From Volvox africanus (taxonomy: Eukaryota; Chlorophyta; Chlorophyceae; Chlamydomonadales; Volvocaceae): a stretch of DNA of 64,000 nucleotides. Both the position numbers and the translations under genes were made by a program. The stretch spans positions 598,001 to 662,000 of the forward strand of contig BSDZ01000019.1 in NCBI GenBank assembly GCA_030268105.1. The letters run 5' to 3'. Of this stretch, positions 12,533-30,400 are shown piece by piece. The notes under the pieces are model-generated. The model did no database searches. It worked only from the letters and a program-made list of their open reading frames with translations, and was not told where the DNA came from. Each line of letters begins with the position of its first letter. The first letter of the stretch is position 1.

Positions 12533-12700
12533 CTAAGCAAAGGCCCAATTAGAAGATGCCCATACACGGTCCATCCCAAATACGCAAAGGCCCGATCGGA
12601 AAATGTCTATAAAAGCACGGTCCATCGCATATAAGCAAAGGCCCGATCCGAAGATGTTCGAAACCCTAAGATACACGGTCCACCGCGGATACTGCCCATA
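12533..12700. repeat. Degenerate tandem repeat, about 50-60 bp unit
   Basis: Three imperfect units share the core GCAAAGGCCCGAT..GAA.ATG...CACGGTCCA. Unit starts are near 12536, 12586 and 12633. The long minus-strand open frame across this region owes part of its length to the repeat and is not a gene I can support. Confidence 0.8.
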
Positions 12701-13523
12701 GCCGCCCCGACCAGGATACTGCAGGTTCCGCTCAATGCAACTCGCTGGATGAGGAGTTGGTAATGGAATAACGTGAGTGAAGTGAGGTGAAGTGCGTATA
12801 CCTTTCGCTCTCTCGCGCGCACTTGCTGGTGTTGCTGCTGAGCCGTGCTGCTGGCTGGATCTGACCTCGACCACGAAGGAGCATGACCATCCATCCAGCA
12901 GCAATAATTCAGCTACCCACGCAGCCCCATCCCAAGTTGCAAACCATGCAAAATTCAGGCTCCGCGGTGCGCACATTGAACTACGCGCGGTGTACACCTT
13001 TCCAGTAACGATGCATTCGCCACGCCGTTGCATTCGGTTTACCCGCGCTTTTAGAGCAACGACATACCTTGTGCGTTGGGTGCTATAACAGTCCATTTCA
13101 GGCATTACTAATGCCGTTGAAGACTTAACTTTGTAGCAATAACCCTACGTCCTACTACCAAAATCATTTGACACCAATCATGACAGGTTGAGTCCTCTGT
13201 GTTGCACGCTACGCGTGCGGAGGTAGTGGTTTACAATGTCTGCTCATCCTCTGCACCTTAATCACACAAATTGATATGATGCTCCTGAACCTTAATTAAT
13301 TATCTCGCAAGGCCGTCGGATGCGGAGCGCCTCAAGATGTGTACGAGCACAACCGTGGCATGCTGCGTGTTGAACTGACGAGAAGCGCAAAGCACTAGTG
13401 AATTGGTCCCATGCAAACTGAATTTCAGTAAATGTTTAACAATAAACTGTAACATATCATGACAGACCTATGTGGAAGGATCAACAGCTAATTTAATGGG
13501 TACCTATCCCCTATAACGTCCAG

Positions 13524-16354
13524 CCATGCTCTCAATGGTACCTCATTAAATACGTTTTGGGGTCTGCATCGTCTTCCATTGCGGTGGCTGGATGTCGGAA
13601 ATCGGGTACGTAGTTTGAAAAGTTGTCGGGCCTCGGATTGCTTCGCGGTGCTCGAAAAGACATCAGCTTCTAACATGCAGGTCAGTGGAGCTGTTTAATA
13701 CCGAGACTGGCACCTACCAAGATGGTTACCTCAAGCGGGGCATCCGCCGCGTGTTAGACTTGCAGTTCAAAGGAAACCAACCGGGCTTCGATCTCACTTG
13801 CTGCGAATGCAAGATTAGGGAAATAAGTAATGATGAAGATCCGGTGAGCGCACCTTCCAGAGAGCGCTCTTTTGGTCCTTTTACAAATACGTGTTATAAA
13901 ATTTGTTAAACGAAGAGTCACGTCTGGGAATGATGCAGTATGATAGCTTTTTCGTAACGTTAGAAGTGCCTCACTGGGGCCAACTGTGTGCTGGGGTTTC
14001 CGGGTATGTATTGCATCCAGAGTATCCCGGTAGCACCCTGCGCGCGCCCAATTCGCCAGCTGCTAGTATATGTTCTAACATAATCCGTCACTGCCTCCCC
14101 AAATCGCGTTTTCCCACATCCCAAAAGCTAATGCAATTCGAACCTCCTGGCCCGGTTAGGTGGGGGATGCATATTTGGCAAACCCGCTTCGTTTCCCCTT
14201 ACCGTCCCAAGCAAAGGCAGCCAGAAGACTCGCATAGTCCAATTAAACACTAATTTAAGCACAGTCCAATCGAAAAAGGAAGATTTACGGCGGGTGCAAA
14301 GCGATCTGAACACGGGTGCAAAATGATTGGCACAAGTCTGCAATCATTCCGCTCTGATTGCCCCTCTGCCCACATTGATAGTCCTTCGTTCCTGTCCACG
14401 TGTACGTTCCTATTCTACTGAAGCTTTCAACTTTCGCTCCGCAATTGCAACCCGCTCAAGGTCTCGTAAGGACCGCCATCAGCTAGGTTCTACTCCTCTC
14501 CTGCTATTCCACGCTCCGAAATCGACGGAAGAACTCCACCCTGCAGGCTTTCCTCATCGCTCTTGTACACGGTGACGCCTCTTCTCCATTCCCTGTGGTG
14601 CGTCTCTGGGACAACAGTGGCTTTCTGTGCACTTGCTGTCGGAGTGCCGCCAACTGCCCTGTCGATGGGGCCGGACCCGCGATCCATGGAACTGACGCAG
14701 CGGCTGAAGTGGCAGCAGCCCCCTCCATGTCCAACGCTGCCATTGATGGAGCCCCTAGCCTCACGCCAGCCCACGACCGACCTGCGCACGTGACGACTAT
14801 GCCCGCTGCCACCACTCTCAAATCCACAAAGCCGCCATCAGGGCTTGGGCTTCATCGAGCTTCCGCTCCCGGTGCGGTGCCCTCTGCAGCGGCGGACTTA
14901 CAAAGTCGCCCAGCAACAGTGGCAAGCTGGGGCGATCCTGGTGACGGCGCCGCAGCGGTTTTGGTAGAGCGTTCCGTCGCCATTGGGCAAACCCCGGCGC
15001 CAGCGGTGTCTCCCCCACGGCATGGGCTTGAGCCAGGGCAGATAGACCCAAGCGCAGGAGGAGGCGGTGCCGATGGCGTCGTGCATGCGGCTGAGGGAGT
15101 GTCTCCGTCGGCAGCAACCAAAGCTCCGGAAGCGGCTACAATGCCGACGACTGGTGAAGGGAACAGCGCTGTTATCGCCCCTAACGCTCAGCCCAAGGGC
15201 GGAATGGTGCTGCGGGAGTATTGTGAAGTTAACTGCGGTCCTGTGATGGGCAAAATGCTGAACGGGGCCACCGTGGGCGCCACGTACGCCCGGGTAAGGC
15301 TCTTTCCGAAGTCCAGCTGGGGGCGACTTAGATCTAACCCCTCTCGATCTAACCGCGATCGCAAAAGACGAAGTCAAACATAGGACGAAGCGAATTGGAT
15401 TGGTATGACGTGGCGGCGCTGAAGTGAATAGCAGAAGGGGGTTAAGTAGCGTTTAGCCAAAGTAACAATGCTAAAGTTTTAGGACCAGCAGCTGGCGATG
15501 TAAGGTTGGGGCAAAAGGTGGAGAGGATGACTATCTGCCGATGGATGTTGGAAGACCGAAAACTCGAACATTTCGCAAGTATGCGGACGCGAACAAGGCA
15601 AGTAGATCAAAAGCCAATGGATGGAAAGGTGTATTCCATCCCAAAGTTCGCATTTGCAGTTGCAGAAAGGGTTTGCTTTAATTGCAAAGAACGCGAATGT
15701 ACAGCTAAATGGCAGGGCCAGGGCAGGCAGAGTAGGGCGAGTTAATCATGCCGACATCATCGAGTGCACGTATATACGTCAGGGTTCAAGTTTCCACGCC
15801 CTCCTGCGTCTGCATATCGCCACTGTCGGGTTGTTGCAGAACTATCTTCTCGTCCTCCCGCCGGATAGTGCCGTCGGCTCTCCCACCGCTTTTGTCGCTG
15901 CTATCGAGTCACTCTCGCTAGCCGATCGTCCGGCAGCGGCGGCGACGGCGTCACCACCACCGGAGCTGCTTACCAGCACTGCGGACGCTGCCCGCGCGGC
16001 GTCCCAGCACGCCGACAGGCTGTCGCCGGCTGAACTGCAGCTGCTCCGAGACCTGGACTTCTCGGTTCCAAGCGCAGCACGTCGGACACTCTCCCATACG
16101 CTGCTGGCGATTGCGGACTGGGTGCTGTCGCCTGAGGTGAGCTGATTTTGGTTTCCAAAGCGTGTTGGCGATGCGTAAGAGACGAGTCACGGTGGCTGGC
16201 TACTCGTTGTATGTATGCAGCGCTGCTAATGCTAATGCTAATGCAGCGCTGCCGATGGACCCCGTGAATGCGCCTAAACGGGGATCAGGATGAAGAAACT
16301 TAGAACAAGAAACAGACTCTGTAGTAATCTCACTCCCCTCTCCTCCTCTCCCTT

Positions 16355-16391
<37 letters not shown>

Positions 16392-17121
16392 TTGTCTCTC
16401 TTTCGCTCTCTTCTTCTCCTCTCTCTCGCTCTCTCTCGCTCTCTCCTCTCCCTTTGACTCTCCCTCGTTCCCAGAGTCTTCATGGTCTTGAGAAGCATTA
16501 GTCACCCCGATCGCCAGAAGCGGAAGAATTCTTTTGCAAGTTTTTGTTCCGTTCTGGCCTTCTTGACGGCGGAGGCGCAGATCTCTCTCTTACCTCCTAT
16601 AACCTCCTGTTACTTCTCTTACCTCCTTTACATACCTGTGAGCCCGTCTTCTTCGGGAAACGCGACTGTGATGGAAGCACACGTGTTTTTGCCTAGCGAG
16701 ATGTGTCGGAAAAACATTTCTCGTCTCATGTCATCTCATTACGCAGTCTATGAAGTTTGCGGACGCTGAGGCGGCGGCGACTGCCGCCGCTGCCTGGGGC
16801 CCCGGCAGCATCAGCGCCGCCGTAGGCACAAGACCCTCACTGGCGCTCGCCGCCCAGCTGCGGCCCTGGGCCTTTGTTGTGCGCCGAAACGACGAAGTTG
16901 TGCAGTACGGTACTTGCCTGCGACCGTCGCTGCAATGTCTGGGTGGCCGCGCTGTGGGCAATCCGCCAACCTCTGTTCTGGAGGTGGTGAATGCGCCGCC
17001 ATTTGGGTTCAGCCTGGCGCGGGAGGTGTTCGGCCGGAAGTTCAGGTCGCTGGCGTCGCTGAAAGGCGCGGTGGCGGCAATGGAGGGCCCCAAGGGGGCC
17101 AGTGGATTTAAGTTGAGGTGA
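13524..17121 (+). CDS. Cys-rich/Ala-rich protein exons, probably 5' part of the PHD gene
   Basis: Phase-compatible exons are 13524-13605 (weaker), 13686-13843, 14547-15293, 15840-16136 and 16747-17117. Donors are GTACGT, GTGAGC, GTAAGG, GTGAGC and GTGAGG. The product has two Cys pairs, LTCCECK and GFLCTCCRSAANC, suggestive of a zinc module. A long Ala/Pro/Gly-rich low-complexity stretch follows, then helical segments such as LQLLRDLDFSVPSAARRTLS. A short tail precedes a TGA at 17119 if the last donor is not used. If it is used, the remainder phase joins an acceptor at 18435, fusing these exons to the PHD-finger gene downstream. I favour one long gene, but two adjacent genes are possible. No start codon was found, and I do not recognise the N-terminal family. 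Confidence 0.5.
16354..16460. repeat. CT-rich microsatellite tract
   Basis: A polypyrimidine tract of CT and TCTCTTTC units, in the intron between the exons at 15840 and 16747. Confidence 0.9.
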
Positions 17122-17152
17122 GGTGTTGTGGTGGGCGGTTCGAGAAAATTGA

Positions 17153-17191
17153 TGACTTACAATCCATGACTTACAATCCATGACTTACAAT
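17153..17191. repeat. Three tandem copies of TGACTTACAATCCA
   Basis: A 14-base unit occurs almost three times in direct succession, just after the exon ending at 17117. Confidence 0.9.
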
Positions 17192-17479
17192 CAAGAATAC
17201 CCCAAGGATGAAATTGTGCATGAAGGCTGGGCGTGTGGGGCGCCGGTGGGCTAGCGGTTAGATGGATAGATAGAGTAGGCCACAAAGGGTGAAGTGCGTG
17301 CATGTAGTGTGTATGTGTGTGGGGGTGGGTGGGTGTGTGGAGATCTGGGGGGAGGGGGTTGCAGCTGCATGCTCAGCACGTATGGAATGAAATGCAATGG
17401 GATCAGTGCACCTGCTAAATGAGTTCACCCACTTGCTGCCTTATCATTCGCGACTGTTATGTACAGTACCGTGATGTAC

Positions 17480-17516
17480 CTGTCGGGCTGTTGCAGAACT
17501 ACCTTCTAGTCCCCCC
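17480..17516 (+). repeat. Second copy of a 3' splice site and exon start
   Basis: The segment CTGTCGGG(C)TGTTGCAGAACTA..TTCT.GTCC closely matches 15823-15859, which contains the acceptor and first codons (NYLLV) of the exon at 15840. The copy keeps the polypyrimidine-AG acceptor and the NYLLV reading, then diverges. It may be a decoy or alternative exon. Confidence 0.7.
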
Positions 17517-17910
17517 GTCAATCAACGTATTGTATGAGGGGGGGGCCTACATCTCCCCCCTCATTGCCTTCCTCTTTATATTTTGGAATGTTGGCATGCC
17601 AAATTTTACCTAGGAATGTTGCCATGCATGCGGGGTTGCCCAGCTCCTATTCGTCCGCCTCCGTTACCTTGAAGGACAGGGTCATACAATCCACGTTTGC
17701 TTCTTATGTTCCTTTCTTCGCCCTCCGACCCTTGCCACAGGCCCGGTTGGGTGCTGCCACTGCATCGCTTGGCAGCACTTTTGAAGACACGTAACAAACG
17801 GGCGGATAGCGGTCCGTGGAGGGTGGGTACGCTGGTTCTGCATGCTCCAATTTGGACGGAGACATCGAGGCACTCCATGGATGAGGACACCTGGGATATA
17901 AGCGGACTGC

Positions 17911-17974
17911 CTGCCCCTGCCCCTGCCCCTGCCCCTGCCCCTGCCCCTGCCCCTGCCCCTGCCCCTGCCCCTGC
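17911..17974. repeat. (CCCTGC)n hexamer repeat
   Basis: About ten copies of a 6-base unit. They would encode (Pro-Ala)n in one plus frame. The stretch is flanked by possible coding sequence (HSMDEDTWDISGL), so it could be a small extra exon, but no matching splice phase was found. Confidence 0.9.
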
Positions 17975-18430
17975 CGCCAGTACTTAAAACCGTATCAAGG
18001 ATAGTCACGCGTTCATAGAAACGGGCGAGGAATCTTTGGTGCCAAATCAACATAACCTATATATAAATTCAGCGTCATAAAGAGATACGAATCGAGTTTT
18101 TTGGCTCCTTCGGTTTCCCGACAGGCTATCATCCCTGCCTAGCACCACATATACGCACCTACCTAAAGCTGCAGGAGGAGAGGTAGAAGTTATGGTGCGG
18201 CTAATACCCCCAGAGGTTCTGGGTTTGAATCCCCTCCTGCTGCCGAATTCCAATGTGTCAGGGTGATGGTTTCCAATCAATGTTATCACGGGGTGAGGGG
18301 TGAGGAGATAGTACTGAAATGTTTCCCGCCCTGATGCCCGCTCCCCTTTCTTGCCCCCTTCACCCCAAATAATCAACGCCACCACTATGATCTCGCATGC
18401 ACGCCGGGCGCAACGCTGCGCTCTGGATAG

Positions 18431-25330
<6,900 letters not shown>

Positions 25331-26300
25331 GCGGTATGGGGAAAGAGCTGTTAGGGTTTGTTCATGCAAGAGGTACATAAGGTGAAGCAGGGCAAGGGCC
25401 GGGGGCTCCTGGCAGACTGCCAGGCACGGACAAGATAGCGGGTCGGACTAGCCGTTTCACCGCAGGCTGAGCAATCAACTGGGCGCCTTTGCGATGGATG
25501 CTTCAAGGAAGTGACACGAATGCAGCAAATCAGATGTTCCAAAGGGCGTATGGTTTGCTCAATACCACCCCCTTTACGTTGCTATTGAACGTAACTTGGG
25601 AGCTAGGCTGGGTCAGCTATTTGTGGAGGATTCGTAATGCGTAGCGTGGGCCGCAAGGTGTAGATTGTGGTGCGTAGGATTTCAGGACCACGGGGTTTCG
25701 CTGGGGCTTATTGCCAGGGGATGGCTGCGAGTTGTGGCCTAGTCAAGGCCAAGGTCAACATCCACCCTAGCAGGACGGTAAAGTTGGGAGGGGGGATGCA
25801 GAAGTCGTCGTGACTTGGCAGCGTAGCCTGATATGATGTGGGTTTAAGGAGCGCAATGCTGTGTCAAAGACCGGCCGTCGGGTTGTGGTGTATCAGGGTG
25901 ATTGATGCAGGGTGGCTAGGGAGTTGGCCAACTGCATTAGCTGTCTGCTGGCTCATATGCCGGGACAGTGCACACGGTGCACGATGGCTTATGCAGAGGA
26001 GGTCATGGGGTACCGAGGATTGTGTACGCCCCTTCCGAAACGGAATGGGATTCATACGAGAGGACGACTTAAGTCGTGAGGGCAAAGCACGAACAGGCGA
26101 AGCTCTATCAGAGCGGTTTATATTCCCTCCTATGGCGTTACATGGGTATTTTCCCTCCTAGGATGTTTACAAGTTCAGAAGTTTTGCGTCCTGTTGCTGC
26201 AGCCAGAAGTGCGTGCTGGCTGCAGAGTTAGTCGCGTTGAGTTGTTCTTAACATTTGTTCCAGAATATTAGACGGGTTGGATTCGGTACAATTCGTTGCA

Positions 26301-26315
26301 TGTAACGCCATGTAA
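26301..26315 (+). promoter_or_regulatory. Two TGTAA polyadenylation signals
   Basis: TGTAA occurs at 26301-26305 and again at 26311-26315, 970 bases after the stop codon of the PHD gene. The implied 3' UTR of about 1 kb is long but not unusual for volvocine genes. Confidence 0.5.
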
Positions 26316-27471
26316 TAAGACGAATGGGGTGGTAAATGACAGCACAGCCACCCGATCCGTCCTACTGTTGGCGCAAGCTACGAATCGATCAGCGCACAGG
26401 AGGAGTACTGAAGCCTGGGAGAAGAATTACAATAGGACACGGTTTGGGTCTATGTGGGAGTGGTTTATCCAGGCAAGGGCATCAAGGCGGGGCTTATGAA
26501 CAACTGGTGCCAAAATTCGAGGTTCCAAATTCATACAAAATGGGAACATGTTGCGTTGTTTGTTCAAGGTGGTAGCAATGTGTTTGTCTTTAGGCTAACC
26601 TGGCAGAAGCGTCCTGTTCTTCCGTGCGGTTGGCTAGGATTGACCAACCTGCTTTTTGGTACGAGTTCAACTTTAACTACCCATCAGGACAAGGCATAAG
26701 AACCGGCGTTAAGTCCAGGTGCATGACTATGAGGGTTACGCGAAAAGCAGGTTTGCATTACGAACAACCCAGCCGCGTCTCTGTCGTCGTTCTTGAGCAT
26801 ATTGGCGACCTGGGCCAGCAAACCAAAATTTTAACATATCACAACTATGAGATTAACTTAAGAGGCCTTGTCGGAAGATACGGAACTGAAGTTCTATGCA
26901 ATCGCCGACGGCCGATATGTTATACAGCTCACGAAACGCGCGGATAATTGTTGACGAGGGTTGCTGCTCAGGAGCGTCAAGGCCTCCTCTGGAACTATGG
27001 CAACTTGATATGCATGCCACACGAACCTTCACCAGCTTGCCAATTCCACTAAATATGCACAGGTCATAATATACACACACAGGAACATTGATGCGTTCTC
27101 AGCACAGGTCCTGTGATATTATTAAATTTATGAGACATTCTAGCAATTTTAAAGATGTTGTCGTACCAACGGGAACCTGTATGGATTCGGGGCAGGCCAT
27201 GTGCGAATCGGAACCGAATTTTTTGCGAATGTGCTCCATTCTTATGCGGTGAAGCACCATTTATTTCTTGAAATAACAAGTAGAATTTTAACATTCATCT
27301 GGCAACGCGTGTAGTTTTACTGCAGCATTTCCTATCGGCGACAGTTCACTCATCAAGTTCTTGTGGTATCCCTTTCCTGAGCATTTACACTGATTTTCCT
27401 AAAATTTTCAAACAGTATATCATCTTCGCTTGCTGTTAGATAGTTCTATTCTCATAACGAAAGGCGCCAGC
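26316..27471. other. Intergenic region and promoter of the ATP-grasp-like gene
   Basis: No supported gene lies between the proposed 3' end of the PHD gene and the ATG at 27472. Open frames of 60-107 codons here lack domains and splice support. No clear TATA box was identified. Confidence 0.45.
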
Positions 27472-30400
27472 ATGTCCGCGACATCCTACAACAGCGCGGC
27501 CCGCCCAACGCCCATCCCGGGAATTTGCGGCCGCGTGTCCTTTAATGATTCGATCATAAGCGACCCTCTGGGTACCAGCCCGGAATCTTCCACAAGCTTT
27601 TTCGGTGCGGTGAGCGTCCTAGGCACTTCGCCCAACACCCCACTCGAGCCGTTCTACCCGGTTCCATCGAAGGTACGACAATTATAAATTCGGAACTAAA
27701 GTGAGGTCCATACCGGTTAGCAATGTCTCTTCTCCAATCTTCAGTTTCCCTTTGCATTGCATCTTCTGTTCTGCGCTCTCAGCCGACGTCCATCTCTGTT
27801 TCCGATTGGGTTCCGGTTTCTCCCATGCCCTTAGCGCATGATATTGTTCCAGAACCCATCATTGCCGCCATTCAACGCCATACTGACCCCATACGCCGTA
27901 TCCGTGAATGCCCAGGCTATTGATGTCCAGGCAACCGCCACCGTCTTCGCGCCATCTCTCCTGCACCTTTCCCTTCCTACGCTGTTGGGCTGCTGTGAGA
28001 TGCTCGGCCACCACATGGAGGACCGCTCCGAAATTGCCAGGTACGATATTTGCACTCACATCGTGAGGGTGCTGGTACGGCATGCTGTATTCAGCGCACG
28101 AGCATACCCGGCGCTCATGTACGGTAATGATATCATCTCTGTCTGTCCATCTATCTGTGGTCGATGTGGAATCAATGCCAAACAGACATATAGACAGACA
28201 GACAGATAATCAGGCCAAACTATCCCGCTAAGCCTACCTAAGCTTTAGTTTAAGAATTATATGCATGTGGGTCAGGCCGCTGATACCTGTGCCGTTGATC
28301 TCGATGATGTGAAACTTGTTGCGACTTGCGGACAGCGGCGACAACAGCAGCGGCAGCGGCAGTCGAGACGGCAGCGGTTTGCCCGCCGGCTTCATTTGCT
28401 AAAGGGTCACCTTCAAAACCCCCAACTTTCCCAGCCCCTGGTTAAATCCGAGTCATCACACCCAGCACCGATCCTATCCTCTCACAACCCTGGAGACATC
28501 GGCGCTGTGCTGGTTAACTCGCCCACGGGTGCCCACGTACACAGACAACAGGATCTTGACCTACTGCGGGAGCTACAGAGCTGCTCGGTGGCGGAGCTGC
28601 GGGACGCGAGCCAGCTGCCCCTGTTCGTGGTGGCTCCTCTGGATGTGCTGGTGACCCGGGACGCCGTCACAGGTGAGATGCTGCCCGTGGTTTGGAAATG
28701 TAAGCTGGTTTAAGGCAGGCTTAATGAGGTGCGGGATACTGGTTGGCTCTGGCTTGGCTCAGGCTTGGCTCAGCTCTACGTGCAGGCAATAAGTGAATAT
28801 TGTAATACGTGTAATTTGTTGTAATGGTTCATGTGCGGTAATGCTGACATGAAATTTTATTATGTGAAGTACCGGAAGATGGAGACAGGGTTTCCGGCTT
28901 GCAAATGAAGCGGGCGGGCAAACCGCTGCCGTCTCCACAGCCGCTGCCGCTGCTGTCGTCGCCGCTGTCCGCAGGTCGCAACAAGTTTCACATCATCGAG
29001 ATCAACGGCACAGGTATCAGCGGCCTGACCAATATGTGCGATGAGGCGGTGGAGGACGTTCTGCTCTCGTTCAGGTGAATGTTATCCCACCTAAAAGCAA
29101 CCGGGAGGTATAATGATGTGATGAGACGATGTACGATATATGGACAACCATCTGGATCTGTGTGGATCATAAGGAGAGTACACATTCTGCGCTCGAGTTT
29201 GCGTTGCTCAGAAAGGTCTATCGTCACAGTCCAGCTTCCGTCCTTCGTTCTCCATTTAAAGAAGATGGCTTGCCAGATCTGTAAGAGCATGTCGGGATAT
29301 TTACAACGTGACGTGTCTGGGGTTTTAACGGATTCCTTCATGGAACCCCCTCTACCTCCCTTCCTACTATCGTCCACTTCGTCGTCTTTCCTTGCAGTGA
29401 GCTCGCCGCACACATCAACCAACCAGACGCGTTGGTTCTGGTCGCCAGCTCGGGTCAGGAGACGTACCCGCCTGTCAGCCGTACACTGCACGAGAAGATG
29501 CTGTATGTCGAGGCACTCAAGAGGGGCTTCGAGGCCAGAGGCAGGTTCCCGTTAATCTTGGGCTCTTTTGGCGAGGTTTCAAGATTAATGTATGTGAAGT
29601 GTTGGAATATAAAATTATGGACTGGGGATCGAGTTAAGATTATGTGGTTTTACTCAGCTGCGAAAGTTTGGAGTCTCCCTGCAGCTGGTGTCGTACCTTG
29701 TCGTGGGACAACACGTATGTATAACTCTTTCGCCTAAAGTTTGCTAAACTGTACAAAGCTAAATATATGTGTGTGTACATATACGTATACATGTATACGT
29801 AGATGTGTATACATTCTGTACATATATATACAGAACATGAATGGCCCTATTTTCTTGCGGCATTATAATTCGGTGCATGCGGGCGCCATTCAGGTCGCCG
29901 CATCAACGTCACCAACATGACGCGGCTGGAGAAGCGCCCCGAGAGCATGCCAGCCAGCGGACCCACCGTAGTCCTGGGCTACATGAAGCAGTTTCGCGCC
30001 AATTTCATGATGGACGGACCCACGGGTCGTCTCATGCTCTTAGGACGCCAGGTAGAAAGGGAGTGTAGACGTACGTATGGTAAGAACGAGTACGGGAAGC
30101 TGAGAGAAATCAACATGATATGCATACATCATGCATTATTATATTGTATATATTAATGAATATCAAAATTCAAGACTCTTGTTTTTATGCCCGCGTTAAT
30201 GTGTGTCAGTTTGGAACTTACTCGCTCCACACTCCATACAAAATCTACAGGTTCACGCCGCCATCAACGACCGGTTCGTCCTCAATACATGCTACCAGTT
30301 TGACCATCGCCTGGACCTGAGCGCTTTTCGCGGCTTCAACGCCGGATACGCAGCCGGAGCCGATAAGGTGGGAATACGACCGAAAAGATGAAGATGCTGG

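Noticed and set aside
12533..13105. 190-codon minus-strand open frame
   Set aside because: Part of its length comes from a degenerate tandem repeat, and it shows no domain or splice signals.
18160..18250. tRNA-like segment with GCAGGAG...CTCCTGC stem and GGTTTGAATCC B-box-like motif
   Set aside because: D and anticodon stems do not form and the T stem is mismatched. At most it is a degenerate SINE head.
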